From Spirochaetota bacterium (GTDB lineage Bacteria; Spirochaetota; Spirochaetia; Treponematales; Treponemataceae), in the NCBI GenBank assembly GCA_023398165.1, contig JAEWSQ010000025.1:1-64000 (forward strand): a stretch of DNA of 64,000 nt, given 5' to 3'. Positions 33,568 through 42,261 of the stretch are shown one piece after another (positions within the stretch are counted from its first letter, which is position 1; each line of letters begins with the position of its first letter). Under the pieces are notes generated by a model. It was not told the origin of the DNA, did no database searches, and saw nothing but the letters and a program-made list of their open reading frames with translations. Made by a program: the position numbers and the translations under genes.

Positions 33568-34932
33568 ATGAGAAAAACAGGAAAAAGAATTCTCTGCAGA
33601 AAAACGGTGCTTATTGTATGCGGTTTTTTATTAATAAGTTCTCTTTTTTGCTGTTCTACCGTTGTGACATCTAAACAGTACAGCGGCAGAACGCTTTCGA
33701 TGTACCGCTTTTTTCAGCAGTACAGTACAAGAATGGATACTATCCAGAAAGATAGAGCACTTGAAAACTACATTTCAGAATTATCGATTACAGAAAAAAT
33801 TGGACAATTGTTTATTATCAACCTGGAAGGTTCTAAACAATTTACAAAAAAAAGCGACTATAATAATTCAATTCCCCCGGGAGGATACCTTTTTTTCGCG
33901 TATAACATTGCACCTGATCCCGGGGAAGTCATAGGCTTTACAGATTCAATCTATGCGTACTATGAAGATTCAATCAGTCCGTTTTTATGCATAGATCATG
34001 AGGGTGGCATGGTTAACCGTTTACGCTCTGTAACTTCAGCTTTGCCATCGGCCATGACGGTATCAGAAGAATGCTCTGTGCATGAAGCATATGAGCTCTA
34101 TGAAAATGCAGCAGCGCAGCTGAAAATTCTCGGTTTTTCCTTGAATCTGGCTCCTGTCGCAGAGCCTCTCCTCGCTGAAAATAGGGATTTTTTACAGGAC
34201 AGAAGTTTCGGTTCAATTCAGAAGACGGTAGAGTTTTCACGGGTAATGATAAAAGCCTTCCAGAAAAATTCTATACTTTGCGCCGTAAAGCATTTCCCCG
34301 GAAACAGCAATGTTGATCCTCATACATCTCTGCCTCTTCTTTCTGTTGATGATGCCTACTTTAATAACAACATGATTGTTCCTTTTGAGCAGATTCTGGG
34401 TGCTGCAAAATATTCTTGTGCCGTATTATTATCCCATGCGGTAGTTCCTTCTGTAACAGGAACCGATCCGTCCTGCTTTTCTAAAAATCTTATTCAGGGT
34501 ATTCTGAAAGACAGTATTGGTTTCCAGGGACTGATTTTAACTGACGATATATTTATGGGGGCATTAGCTCATAACGAATTTAATGCTTCTGAAGCGGTGA
34601 TTAATGCGCTTAAAGCAGGGGCTCATATGGTTATGAGTTCGCAAAAAAGTTTTTATCCGATTGGAGCAGTACTTGAAAAAAAATATGGAGAGGATAAAGA
34701 TCTGAGGATATGCGTTAATCAAGCGGTACAAACAGTTTTAAAGTCAAAGCTGACAAACGGTGTATTGCAGTACAAGACAACTCATACTGTGCAATTTCCT
34801 TTTTTACCTGAAGTCAGAAAGTATGATGTGTCCAATGCTTCACCTCCCGTTTCTAAACGTGATAGAATGAGTTTGTTTACTGTACTTAAGCAAAAAGGGG
34901 AGAGACTTAATGCGGAATTTTTTAATAAATGA
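33568..34932 (+). CDS. Glycoside hydrolase family 3 enzyme (NagZ-like), likely lipoprotein
   Basis: This 454-residue protein begins with a hydrophobic signal ending in SSLFCCS, a plausible spirochaetal lipobox. The GH3 domain shows SITEKIGQLFIINLEG, ICIDHEGGMVNR-type FLCIDHEGGMVNRL (about 130-143), AVKHFPGNSNVDPHTSLP (about 240-257), where Asp and His form the NagZ-type loop, and GLILTDDIFMGAL (nucleophile Asp, about 325). It should remove terminal beta-N-acetylglucosamine from peptidoglycan fragments or other glycans. It follows the TRAP genes by 1 bp and may supply a product for uptake, although TRAP ligands are usually acids. Confidence 0.88.
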   Translation: MRKTGKRILCRKTVLIVCGFLLISSLFCCSTVVTSKQYSGRTLSMYRFFQQYSTRMDTIQKDRALENYISELSITEKIGQLFIINLEGSKQFTKKSDYNNSIPPGGYLFFAYNIAPDPGEVIGFTDSIYAYYEDSISPFLCIDHEGGMVNRLRSVTSALPSAMTVSEECSVHEAYELYENAAAQLKILGFSLNLAPVAEPLLAENRDFLQDRSFGSIQKTVEFSRVMIKAFQKNSILCAVKHFPGNSNVDPHTSLPLLSVDDAYFNNNMIVPFEQILGAAKYSCAVLLSHAVVPSVTGTDPSCFSKNLIQGILKDSIGFQGLILTDDIFMGALAHNEFNASEAVINALKAGAHMVMSSQKSFYPIGAVLEKKYGEDKDLRICVNQAVQTVLKSKLTNGVLQYKTTHTVQFPFLPEVRKYDVSNASPPVSKRDRMSLFTVLKQKGERLNAEFFNK

Positions 34933-34943
34933 GGAGTCAATAG

Positions 34944-35666
34944 ATGAATAAAGATGATGAGTATGTTATACCGGCAGTGTCCGAAAGGCTTCTCTATTCA
35001 GATCCCGCTATTCTTTGTGTTTTAAAAATACCTGGTGAAGTATGCGAGGGAAAAACAAAAGAATCCCTTCCTGTCGTTTTTTCATCAGAATCATTAGCAA
35101 CAATGGTTCCTCCTTTTTTTCTTGAATGTCCGAACCGCCTTGATAAACCTGTCAGCGGCATACAAATTATTTGCCGCAGTCCTGAAAGCCTCGCATTCCT
35201 TTCATCACAGTTTGCACAGCATTCGGTTCAGAAAACATACTGGGCGGTTGTGGAAGGCGTTTTTGAAAAAAAAGACAGCGGATGGACAGAGCTTATACAC
35301 TATCTTTCATTCAATCCTGCAAAAAAAAGAGCAACGGTAACAGAAACTGAACACCGTAAATCCAAAAGAGTCTCTTTATTGTATAGAATCATCGGAAACG
35401 GGAATAATTATACGTACCTTGAAATAAAGCCGAAAACCGGACGTACTCATCAGATACGAAGCCAGCTTGCCTCTGTGGAGTTTCATATAAAAGGCGATGT
35501 AAAATACGGAAGCCGTAGAAGCGATACACTTCCGGGCATCAGGCTGCACTGCGCTTCTATAACATTCATTCATCCGGTTACTAAAAAACAAATGACAATG
35601 ACTTCAGCGGTTCCCGTAATAGATCCCCTATGGGCATCTTTTCAAGCCTGCCTGGACAAGGATTGA
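34944..35666 (+). CDS. RluA-family pseudouridine synthase
   Basis: This 240-residue RNA pseudouridine synthase has PNRLDKPVSGI with the catalytic Asp in an N-R-L-D variant of the usual H-R-L-D motif, the KTYWAVVEGVF strand, and LEIKPKTGRTHQIRSQLA (motif III, RTHQIR). There is no S4 domain, and the N-terminal region is short. Its target uridine in rRNA or tRNA cannot be told from sequence. GAGGAG lies 9 bp before the ATG. It is followed 27 bp later by an rRNA methyltransferase, so the pair may act in ribosome assembly. Confidence 0.9.
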   Translation: MNKDDEYVIPAVSERLLYSDPAILCVLKIPGEVCEGKTKESLPVVFSSESLATMVPPFFLECPNRLDKPVSGIQIICRSPESLAFLSSQFAQHSVQKTYWAVVEGVFEKKDSGWTELIHYLSFNPAKKRATVTETEHRKSKRVSLLYRIIGNGNNYTYLEIKPKTGRTHQIRSQLASVEFHIKGDVKYGSRRSDTLPGIRLHCASITFIHPVTKKQMTMTSAVPVIDPLWASFQACLDKD

Positions 35667-35693
35667 TGCTATGCGCTTGTAGGAGAAAAGGCA

Positions 35694-36527
35694 GTGGGAA
35701 AAAAGAGAGAAAATGGTGAAGAGTATTTTAACTCATACTATGAAAAGATTTATGGAGAAAGATGGAAAGCTTTAAAAGAGGCTCTTCTTGAACAGACCAA
35801 ATCTGCATTCATTTCTCATGAGGGGTATCCTGAATATTATTTGGATGCGGGAAGTATTGCATCAGTGTGTGCCCTGCCTCTCTCGCAAGCCCGCTCAATT
35901 CTTGATCTGTGTGCAGCTCCCGGAGGAAAGACTCTTGTAATCTCGCTTCTAATGAACGATAACGCGCACGTAACTGCAAACGAGCTTTCATCAGACCGTA
36001 GGACAAGACTTTTAAAAGTTATTTCACAGCATGTACCGGAACACATAAGATGTTCTATTACAGTTACACCGTTTGACGGTTCTGTACTGTGCCGGAAAAA
36101 AAACAATGCCTTTGATGCAATACTGCTCGATGCACCGTGTTCATCAGAACGCCATGTTCTGACATCGCAGACGCATCTTGATCAATGGACAAAGGCCAGA
36201 ATCAGAAATTTGACCTACACCCAGTGGTCTCTCCTTTCCTCCGCTTTTCTAATGCTTAAACCGGACGGTTACATGGTCTATTCAACATGCGCCCTTGCTC
36301 CGGATGAAAATGACGGGGTTATTGATAAGCTTTGTAAAAAATACAGTGATGCTGAAATTGTCAGTATACAATCAGGTGAGATTATTTCAAACGTTTGCAG
36401 GCTTACTGGTGAGAATTTTCAATTACTGCCTGAGAAAACGCGGTACGGGCTGCATATACTTCCCGACACTTCGATGGGATGCGGACCTCTATTTTTTTGT
36501 CTTATAAAAAAAAGAAATATATCGTAA
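35694..36527 (+). CDS. RsmB/NOP-family RNA 5-methylcytosine methyltransferase
   Basis: This 277-residue SAM-dependent enzyme has motif I ILDLCAAPGGKTLVI (about 65-79), motif IV LLDAPCSSERHV (cysteine in APCS, about 149) and motif VI MVYSTCALAPDEND (catalytic Cys in STCA, about 197). The two cysteines are those used by m5C methyltransferases. There is no NusB or PUA domain, so it is smaller than RsmB/RsmF. The start is GTG, with AGGAG 8 bp upstream. No in-frame ATG gives a better start. Confidence 0.9.
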   Translation: MGKKRENGEEYFNSYYEKIYGERWKALKEALLEQTKSAFISHEGYPEYYLDAGSIASVCALPLSQARSILDLCAAPGGKTLVISLLMNDNAHVTANELSSDRRTRLLKVISQHVPEHIRCSITVTPFDGSVLCRKKNNAFDAILLDAPCSSERHVLTSQTHLDQWTKARIRNLTYTQWSLLSSAFLMLKPDGYMVYSTCALAPDENDGVIDKLCKKYSDAEIVSIQSGEIISNVCRLTGENFQLLPEKTRYGLHILPDTSMGCGPLFFCLIKKRNIS

Positions 36528-36531
36528 AAAC

Positions 36532-36560
36532 TAGACGAAACGGTAATAATCAAGTACAAT
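36532..36560 (+). promoter_or_regulatory. Predicted promoter of the HD-GYP gene
   Basis: TAGACG, 17 bp and TACAAT lie about 22 bp before the HD-GYP start, where an AGAGGG site follows. Confidence 0.5.
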
Positions 36561-36582
36561 TATAAAAAACATAGAGGGTTAT

Positions 36583-37818
36583 ATGACTATCGACTTTAAT
36601 ACAAAAGAACAGAAACTTCAGCGCATTATCGAATCGGAGAAAGTTCTCAATGATACTCAGGACGTTGATGTATTACTTGAACGTTTATTGACAGAAGCCC
36701 GCGGCATCGTCAACGCGGATGCCGGCTCCATCTATGTTTGTGAAGATAATAATCTGCGTATTAAATATGCCCAGAATGCAACACAGCAGAAACAGCTTGA
36801 TCCCGGTCAGAAAATGCCGTTTTCCTTTTTTACGTTTCCTATTAATGAAAAGTCAATATCCGGCTACAGCGTATTAAAGCGCGAGATGATAAATATACCT
36901 GATGCGTATGCGATTCCGAAAGACAGGGCGTATCAGTTCAACAAACAACCCGATATGCTTACCGGTTATAGAACAAAGTCAATTTTAACAATACCTTTAA
37001 TCACCGCCAGCGGAAGACCTCTTGGTGTTCTTCAGATCATAAATGCTCAGGATGATGAGGGAAATGTCGTCGCCTTTGATGAAGATGCAGAGCTTTATAT
37101 AAAGCATTTTGCGTCAAATGCGACACAGGCGCTTGAAAGAGCCTATTTAACCCGTGCAATGGTTATGCGCATGATCAAAATGGCCGAGTTCCGCGATCCC
37201 AAGGAAACAGGTGCCCATGTCAACAGGGTATCAAGCTATGCCGTTGAAATTTATGACCGCTGGGCATTTGAACACAAGGTTCCGACCGATGAACTGCATA
37301 AATTCCGCGATGCTCTGAAAATTGCCGCAATGCTTCATGATGTGGGGAAAGTCGGTGTTTCAGATCTTATATTAAAGAAACCTGGAAGATTCACTCCTGA
37401 AGAATATGAAATAATTAAGGCACATTCGACGATCGGAGCTGTTCTTTTTAGTGAAATCGAATCCACTCTCGATGCTATGGCGCGCGATGTTGCCTTGCGT
37501 CATCATGAACGGTGGGACGGAACAGGATATCCTGGAAAGATACCTCTTGAAAGCATTAACGGAATATCGGGAGCGGTGCGGACGGGCGAAGGTTTTAAAG
37601 GCGACGAGATTCCTCTCGCTGCGCGGATAGTAGCTCTTGCTGATGTTTTTGATGCGCTTTCATCGAGACGTGTGTATAAAGAAGCCTGGAACGACGAGGA
37701 TGTCCTCATCGAAGTTCAAGCCCAGGTAGGCAAGCAGTTTGATCCGGAAATTGTATCAGCCTTTTTCCAGGTTCTTCCCACAATCCGGGAAATCCAGGCA
37801 GCATGGCCTGATAAATAA
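36583..37818 (+). CDS. GAF and HD-GYP domain protein, probable c-di-GMP phosphodiesterase
   Basis: This 411-residue cytosolic protein has an N-terminal GAF domain (about residues 15-180; LLTEARGIVNADAGSIYVCE, SILTIPLITASGRPLGVLQI) and a C-terminal HD-GYP domain. The latter has MLHDVGKVGVSDLILKK for the HD metal pair, then HHERWDGTGYPGKIPLE with the GYP motif and IVALADVFDALSSRRVY. All metal ligands of active HD-GYP enzymes appear present. It would degrade c-di-GMP in response to a GAF ligand. The gene converges with the yaiI-like gene, whose stop is 3 bp away. Confidence 0.92.
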   Translation: MTIDFNTKEQKLQRIIESEKVLNDTQDVDVLLERLLTEARGIVNADAGSIYVCEDNNLRIKYAQNATQQKQLDPGQKMPFSFFTFPINEKSISGYSVLKREMINIPDAYAIPKDRAYQFNKQPDMLTGYRTKSILTIPLITASGRPLGVLQIINAQDDEGNVVAFDEDAELYIKHFASNATQALERAYLTRAMVMRMIKMAEFRDPKETGAHVNRVSSYAVEIYDRWAFEHKVPTDELHKFRDALKIAAMLHDVGKVGVSDLILKKPGRFTPEEYEIIKAHSTIGAVLFSEIESTLDAMARDVALRHHERWDGTGYPGKIPLESINGISGAVRTGEGFKGDEIPLAARIVALADVFDALSSRRVYKEAWNDEDVLIEVQAQVGKQFDPEIVSAFFQVLPTIREIQAAWPDK

Positions 37819-37821
37819 CGT

Positions 37822-38301
37822 TTACAGTACTGAATCAGTTTTTATCATTTTTATTTTTTTCTGTAATTCTCTGTCGAGGCAGTTGGCAAAGGCGTTAAGT
37901 TCTTTTTTCCCGAAGCTGCCGGTTTTTTCGATTTGAATTCCGCTTTCAAAAAGTTCAAGATTTAAATTCCGTAAAGCAAGTTTTTGTGCAATATTCTGCT
38001 CGCAAAACACAGTACCCCTGTCATTCATGGTAACAATTTTTTTGTCTACGAGCCGTTTTGCAAGCGGAATATCTCTGGTAATAGCCAGGTCATTTGAATC
38101 ACTATTCTCCACAATATAATTATCTGCAGCGTCAGGTGAGGAATCAGTCAGTATCATCGTACAGTACGGAGATTTATCAGATGGAATCGGACGGTTTGCA
38201 ACGTAGTATACATCGAGTGAAAGGCGTTGTGCGAAACGGAGAATTATTTCACGAACCGGAGCGGGGCAGGAATCTGCATCAACCCAGATTTTAAACATCA
38301 C
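37822..38301 (-). CDS. YaiI/YqxD family (DUF188) protein
   Basis: This 159-residue protein has the NYN/PIN-like DUF188 pattern: IWVDADSCPAPVREIILRFA at the N-terminus, VENSDSNDLAITRDIPLAKR in the middle and MNDRGTVF-N-I. The aspartates in DADSCP and ND-AITRD form a probable metal site, consistent with nuclease ancestry, but no member activity is established to my knowledge. It is the last gene of the infC operon, overlapping zapA by 4 bp. Either of two adjacent ATG codons could be the start. Confidence 0.88.
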   Translation of the reverse strand: MMFKIWVDADSCPAPVREIILRFAQRLSLDVYYVANRPIPSDKSPYCTMILTDSSPDAADNYIVENSDSNDLAITRDIPLAKRLVDKKIVTMNDRGTVFCEQNIAQKLALRNLNLELFESGIQIEKTGSFGKKELNAFANCLDRELQKKIKMIKTDSVL

Positions 38302-38606
38302 TGTTCCAGAACTTTATCTATGTTTTCAATCATTCTAAGCGCTATACGCTCGGCTTCCTGAAGTTCTTCAGTATAGTGCGGTTTTACAGAATTTTTTTGA
38401 TTTTTTACTTTTTCTTTATACAACTCGTCGCAAAGCATGATGCCTGCAAGTATGGAAACTTTAAGAGGATCTTTCAGATCCGCAGACGTTTCAACCTGAC
38501 GAACCATCTGCTTATAATACTTAAGAAGCGTTTCAAGGTATTCGTCTTTTTCTTTTGCCTGAATTGCAAACGAGGTTCCTAAAACATCAATCTGCAGTGT
38601 CCCCAT
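38298..38606 (-). CDS. zapA: Cell division protein ZapA
   Basis: This 102-residue protein has the ZapA plan: an N-terminal globular part (LQIDVLGTSFAIQAKEKDEYLETLLKYY) and a helix DPLKVSILAGIMLCDELYKEK leading to a C-terminal coiled coil. ZapA cross-links FtsZ filaments at the Z-ring. It lies 15 bp after a coiled-coil gene and inside the ribosomal infC-rpmI-rplT transcript rather than near ftsZ. Confidence 0.87.
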   Translation of the reverse strand: MGTLQIDVLGTSFAIQAKEKDEYLETLLKYYKQMVRQVETSADLKDPLKVSILAGIMLCDELYKEKVKNQKNSVKPHYTEELQEAERIALRMIENIDKVLEQ

Positions 38607-38621
38607 AAAAATCCTGTATAC

Positions 38622-39098
38622 TTAGAAAATATCAAACTGAGGGTTGGCGGCGGAGGTATTTTCCTCTTCTGAATCAAAATCGAGAGAAATTTCATCGGAA
38701 GGCTCATTGTCAAGATCTGTCAATAAAGGATCCTGCGCTTCTGCTGCCGTATTTTGTACCGGAGCCTGTTCTACCGGGTGTATAACAGGCTGTCTCGCTG
38801 TATCGGGAGAGGTTTGAGTCTGAGCAGAGTTGCTGACAGGGCTGCTTACAGCAGCGGTGCTTTTCAGTACAGCGCTTTCCATACTGTTTAGACGGTCAAG
38901 TGCATTAAGAATACCCTGTTCAATTCTGCTTTGATCAGATTCAAATGTAGAAATACGCTGAAGAAGTACCGTGTTTGAGTGCTCCAGTTCTGTATTTTTA
39001 TCGCGAAGGGCTGTATTAAGCTCTTGAAGTGCAGCTATTTTAGCGACTGCACTTTCAACCTTGCGTTCCAGCATCTGTATCTGATCAAGTGATATCAT
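38622..39098 (-). CDS. Coiled-coil protein, possible ZapB-like division factor
   Basis: This 158-residue protein has a heptad-rich N-terminal helix over residues 1-75 (IQMLERKVESAVAKIAALQE, ELEHSNTVLLQRI) and then a low-complexity Ser/Thr/Pro/Gln and acidic tail to the end. The coiled coil resembles ZapB, and the gene is directly upstream of zapA (15 bp) and 3 bp after rplT. The role is inferred from this position; there is no catalytic motif. Confidence 0.65.
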   Translation of the reverse strand: MISLDQIQMLERKVESAVAKIAALQELNTALRDKNTELEHSNTVLLQRISTFESDQSRIEQGILNALDRLNSMESAVLKSTAAVSSPVSNSAQTQTSPDTARQPVIHPVEQAPVQNTAAEAQDPLLTDLDNEPSDEISLDFDSEEENTSAANPQFDIF

Positions 39099-39101
39099 AT
39101 A

Positions 39102-39461
39102 TTAGGCTCCAATAGCTTTTTTTGCCGTATCAACAACGGCTTTAAATGCAACCGGATCTTCAATAGCCATATTGGATAAAGCCTTTCTGTTAATTATTAC
39201 ACCGGCTTTTGTAAGACCATTAATAAAACGTGAATATGAAAGCCCTTCTTCACGGACTGCAGCATTCAAACGTGCAATCCATAGTGCTCTCATATCCCCT
39301 TTTTTATCCTTTCTTCCTACATAAGCATCAGTTAAAGCCTGAACAACTGCATCTTTTGCAGCTTTATAGTTCGTTCCTCTTCTTCCGCGGAAACCTTTAG
39401 CTAATGCAAGTATCTTCTTCCGTCTTTCTTTACGTTTTGTTCCGTCTATTGCTCTTGACAT
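39102..39461 (-). CDS. rplT: Ribosomal protein L20
   Basis: This 119-residue 50S protein has a basic N-terminal extension (SRAIDGTKRKERRKKILALA) and then GFRGRRGTNYKAAKDAVVQA, RDKKGDMRALWIARLNAAVR and SYSRFINGLTKAGV. Length and sequence are typical. In many bacteria L20 represses its operon by binding the leader or an internal mRNA site. The gene is third in the infC operon. Confidence 0.97.
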   Translation of the reverse strand: MSRAIDGTKRKERRKKILALAKGFRGRRGTNYKAAKDAVVQALTDAYVGRKDKKGDMRALWIARLNAAVREEGLSYSRFINGLTKAGVIINRKALSNMAIEDPVAFKAVVDTAKKAIGA

Positions 39462-39493
39462 TCTATAACTCCTATCATTATTCCGTTACGCAA

Positions 39494-39694
39494 TTAACCG
39501 TAGGGCAACAGCTGCTTGCGGATTTTTGCTGCATCAGCCTCACTGAGAATACCTGAACTCCGTAATTGTCTCTTACGTTTTGCAGCCTTCTTGGTTAAAA
39601 TATGGCGAAGATTCATCTTCTTGTACTTTACTTTACCGCTGCCGGTTAAAGAAAATCGTTTTGCAGCAGCTTTCTTTGTTTTCATTTTGGGCAT
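39494..39694 (-). CDS. rpmI: Ribosomal protein L35
   Basis: This 66-residue basic protein has MPKMKTKKAAAKRFSLTGSG and MNLRHILTKKAAKRKRQLRS, as in bacterial L35. It lies between infC (15 bp) and rplT (32 bp). Confidence 0.97.
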   Translation of the reverse strand: MPKMKTKKAAAKRFSLTGSGKVKYKKMNLRHILTKKAAKRKRQLRSSGILSEADAAKIRKQLLPYG

Positions 39695-39709
39695 CTTACT
39701 ATTACCTCA

Positions 39710-40231
39710 TCATTTTTTAGCTTTAGGACTCAATGTCATGGACATAAATCTGCCTTCCATTGCAGCAGGTTTTTCCATCACAAAATCATCTTCAAGTCTT
39801 TTAAGTACTTCATCAAGAACTACTAAACCAAGTTCCGTGTGGGCTAATTCACGGCCTCTAAAACGAACCGTTACTTTAACCTTATTTCCCTCGGCAAGAA
39901 ATTCTTTAACATGCTTTGACTTGAAATCAAGATCTCCGGCGCCGATTTTAGGCTGCATTCGGATTTCTTTAAGTTTGAGCAATTTCTGTTTCTTTTTGGA
40001 ATCACGGAGCTTTTTTTCCAATTCAAAACGGAATTTGCCATAATCAAGTATTTTACATACCGGAGGATTTGCTGTCGGAGCAACTTCAACAAGGTCGAGC
40101 TCGCGCTCTTTAGCCATCCTGAGAGCCTCAATGGTAGGGACAATACCTTTTTGTTCGCCCTCATCGTCTATAAGTCTGACTTCTCGTACACGGATTTGTT
40201 CATTAACCCGTAAACCCTTATTTTCCGCCAA
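39710..40231 (-). CDS. infC: Translation initiation factor IF-3
   Basis: This 173-residue factor has the N-domain VNEQIRVREVRLIDDEGEQK, the linker DLVEVAPTANPPVCKILDYG and the C-domain KVKVTVRFRGRELAHTELG ending MSMTLSPKAKK. It binds the 30S subunit and checks start codons. The only suitable start is TTG, 5 bp after GGAGG. Non-AUG starts on infC are a known means of autoregulation, because IF-3 discriminates against them. It heads the operon infC-rpmI-rplT-coiled coil-zapA-yaiI. Confidence 0.96.
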   Translation of the reverse strand: MAENKGLRVNEQIRVREVRLIDDEGEQKGIVPTIEALRMAKERELDLVEVAPTANPPVCKILDYGKFRFELEKKLRDSKKKQKLLKLKEIRMQPKIGAGDLDFKSKHVKEFLAEGNKVKVTVRFRGRELAHTELGLVVLDEVLKRLEDDFVMEKPAAMEGRFMSMTLSPKAKK

Positions 40232-40248
40232 CGATCCTCCTCGCGTTA

Positions 40249-40271
40249 TTTTATCATAATAACTGATAAAA
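40249..40271 (-). promoter_or_regulatory. Hairpin in the infC leader
   Basis: The infC leader (minus strand) has a perfect 8-bp A/T hairpin TTTTATCA/TGATAAAA with a 7-nt loop, ending about 10 bases before the GGAGG site. It has no U-tract and could be a binding or translational control element. Confidence 0.4.
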
Positions 40272-40298
40272 TACCTTTTCTAGTAAAGCATGTCTTGT

Positions 40299-40328
40299 AT
40301 TCTATCAGAAAATATTATTCAGTGTCTA
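40299..40328 (-). promoter_or_regulatory. Predicted promoter of the infC operon
   Basis: On the minus strand TAGACA (5 of 6), 18 bp and TAGAAT (5 of 6) precede infC, leaving a leader of about 60 nt. Confidence 0.55.
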
Positions 40329-40424
40329 GTGCAAATATAGAAAAACATACCACTATATAATCATCCGTGTGCTGCATACGTCTACCACTTGTGCTAGATT
40401 TCGTTTCATGGTATTTTTCATTTC

Positions 40425-41075
40425 ATGTGGTTATTTTCATTAGTTCTCATACCCTGTTCATTTATATTCCGCCGTTTTATCGGTTTTCATGAAGAGCTTC
40501 GCCCTCAAAAAGCATCCCTGTTGATGTACTGTACAGGAATAGTTGCTGGATCGTTGTATAGTGTAATTGCAATGCTGCTTTTTTCTACCCGTCCTTATAC
40601 TCCGTATTCATTGTTCCCGGTTCTGCTAAACAGTCTTATGTTTTTAATTATTCCGCCTCTTCTAATTTTATCAGCAGCTCTGTTTATTTTTTCAAAAAAT
40701 AGTATAGAAGTAAAGACCCGCATAGTACCGGATCTTATATCAGGGTTTTATTCAGTATATCTTCCCTTTACCGTTTTAACGTATAACAAGGTTCTTACTT
40801 TTTTCCCTTTATTTATTGAACCGGTCGCCGTTCTACTAATGATTTTCTCTATCAGGGTTTCTTTAACTGCACTTATAAGACTGCCCCGCGCTGGAGTTTC
40901 AGTCCTGTTCTATGCTGTTTTTTCACTGGCTCTTCTTTTATCTCTTTGTTTCCCCGCTGTTCTTTTCTCACTATGGGTGCTTGGTGTTAACCCGCTGATA
41001 ATTACCGCTGTGTTCATCTTAAACATAGCTTCAGCTGCCGGAATTTATTTTTCTGCCTGCAATAAAGTTCTGTAA
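40425..41075 (+). CDS. Polytopic membrane protein of unknown function
   Basis: This 216-residue protein has six or seven hydrophobic segments and almost no soluble part. The sequence shows no family motif that I recognise; it is not a transporter of the ABC-2 or MFS type. The chosen ATG lacks a Shine-Dalgarno sequence, so the start is uncertain. The gene stands alone, divergent from infC and ending just before a bidirectional terminator shared with fba. A treponeme-specific membrane protein is the best description. Confidence 0.65.
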   Translation: MWLFSLVLIPCSFIFRRFIGFHEELRPQKASLLMYCTGIVAGSLYSVIAMLLFSTRPYTPYSLFPVLLNSLMFLIIPPLLILSAALFIFSKNSIEVKTRIVPDLISGFYSVYLPFTVLTYNKVLTFFPLFIEPVAVLLMIFSIRVSLTALIRLPRAGVSVLFYAVFSLALLLSLCFPAVLFSLWVLGVNPLIITAVFILNIASAAGIYFSACNKVL

Positions 41076-41103
41076 AACAATAATCTGTTCGGGGAAGGAG
41101 AAT

Positions 41104-41151
41104 AAAAAAGACCGGGTATGAAGTACGATGCTTCATGAACCTGGTCTTTTT
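41104..41151. terminator. Bidirectional terminator between the membrane protein gene and fba
   Basis: AAAAAAGACCGGGTatgaag pairs with cttcatgaACCTGGTCTTTTT across a short loop. A-rich and T-rich flanks on both sides let it work for the plus-strand gene and for fba. Confidence 0.9.
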
Positions 41152-41173
41152 GTATACCGCCTTATACCGGTAT

Positions 41174-42172
41174 TTATTCCATGTGTCCTGCAGAACCTAA
41201 AACTTCAATGTTTTTATGCATATACAGTTTTTTAAGTTCGTCGCGTGCAGGACCGAGGTATTTTCTAGGATCGAATTCTTCAGGTTTTTCTGCAAATACT
41301 TTGCGTACAGCAGCAGTCATTGCCAATCGGCCGTCCGAGTCAATATTAATTTTGCATACGGCGGATTTAGCTGCTTTTCTGAGCTGCTCTTCAGGAATAC
41401 CTACTGAATCTGATAATTTACCGCCGAATTTCTCAATCATTTTTACATATTCAACGGGTACTGACGAGGAACCATGGAGTACAATAGGGAAACCGGGAAG
41501 TTTCTTCTCAATTTCTGCAAGGATGCCGAAAGCGAGGGGCGGAGGAACAAGCACACCGTCGGCAGTTTTAGTGCACTGCTCGGGTTTGAATTTCTGGCGT
41601 CCATGGCTTGTTCCGATAGAAATTGCCAGTGAATCGCAGCCGGTTTTTTTAACAAAGTCCTGAACTTCCTCAGGTTTTGTGTAGTGGCTTACTTCTGCGG
41701 AAACATCATCTTCAACGCCTGCAAGAACACCGAGTTCTCCCTCGACAGATACGTCATGCGCGTGTGCATATTCCACAACTTTTTTTGTTAATGCGACATT
41801 TTCATCATAAGGCAGGTGGGAACCGTCAATCATTACTGAAGAGAATCCCATGTCTATACATGATTTGCACAGTTCAAATGAATCACCGTGATCAAGGTGC
41901 AGAACGATCTGGGGATTTTTGCATCCCAGTTCTTTAGCATATTCTACTGCACCCTGTGCCATGTAGCGGAGGAGGGTCTGGTTTGCATATTTGCGGGCAC
42001 CAGAAGAAACCTGCAGAATGACAGGTGATTTTGTTTCTACGCAAGCCTGGATGATTGCCTGCATCTGTTCCATATTATTAAAATTGTAGGCAGGAATAGC
42101 GTATCCGCCTTTAACAGCCTTTGCAAACATTTCTTTCGTGTTTACAAGACCTAAATCCTTATAGCTAATCAT
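41174..42172 (-). CDS. fba: Class II fructose-bisphosphate aldolase
   Basis: This 332-residue glycolytic enzyme has AVKGGYAIPAYNFNNMEQMQ at the N-terminus, zinc-ligand IVLHLDHGDSFELC (His in LDHGD), SVEGELGVLAGVEDDV and GFPIVLHGSSSVP with a further His. It cleaves fructose 1,6-bisphosphate with Zn2+. This long form matches the treponemal enzyme that is adjacent to flaA genes in T. pallidum. It is transcribed divergently from flaA. Confidence 0.95.
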   Translation of the reverse strand: MISYKDLGLVNTKEMFAKAVKGGYAIPAYNFNNMEQMQAIIQACVETKSPVILQVSSGARKYANQTLLRYMAQGAVEYAKELGCKNPQIVLHLDHGDSFELCKSCIDMGFSSVMIDGSHLPYDENVALTKKVVEYAHAHDVSVEGELGVLAGVEDDVSAEVSHYTKPEEVQDFVKKTGCDSLAISIGTSHGRQKFKPEQCTKTADGVLVPPPLAFGILAEIEKKLPGFPIVLHGSSSVPVEYVKMIEKFGGKLSDSVGIPEEQLRKAAKSAVCKINIDSDGRLAMTAAVRKVFAEKPEEFDPRKYLGPARDELKKLYMHKNIEVLGSAGHME

Positions 42173-42202
42173 ATAAAGACTCCTTTAGATAAATATAGTG
42201 CG

Positions 42203-42231
42203 ATTTTAAGATGTTACTCAAAAATAATCAA
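42203..42231 (-). promoter_or_regulatory. Predicted promoter of fba
   Basis: On the minus strand TTGATT, 17 bp and TAAAAT end about 30 bp before the fba ATG. Confidence 0.55.
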
Positions 42232-42261
42232 TAGAAAAGCCTTAAAAAAGAAGAAAAGAGT

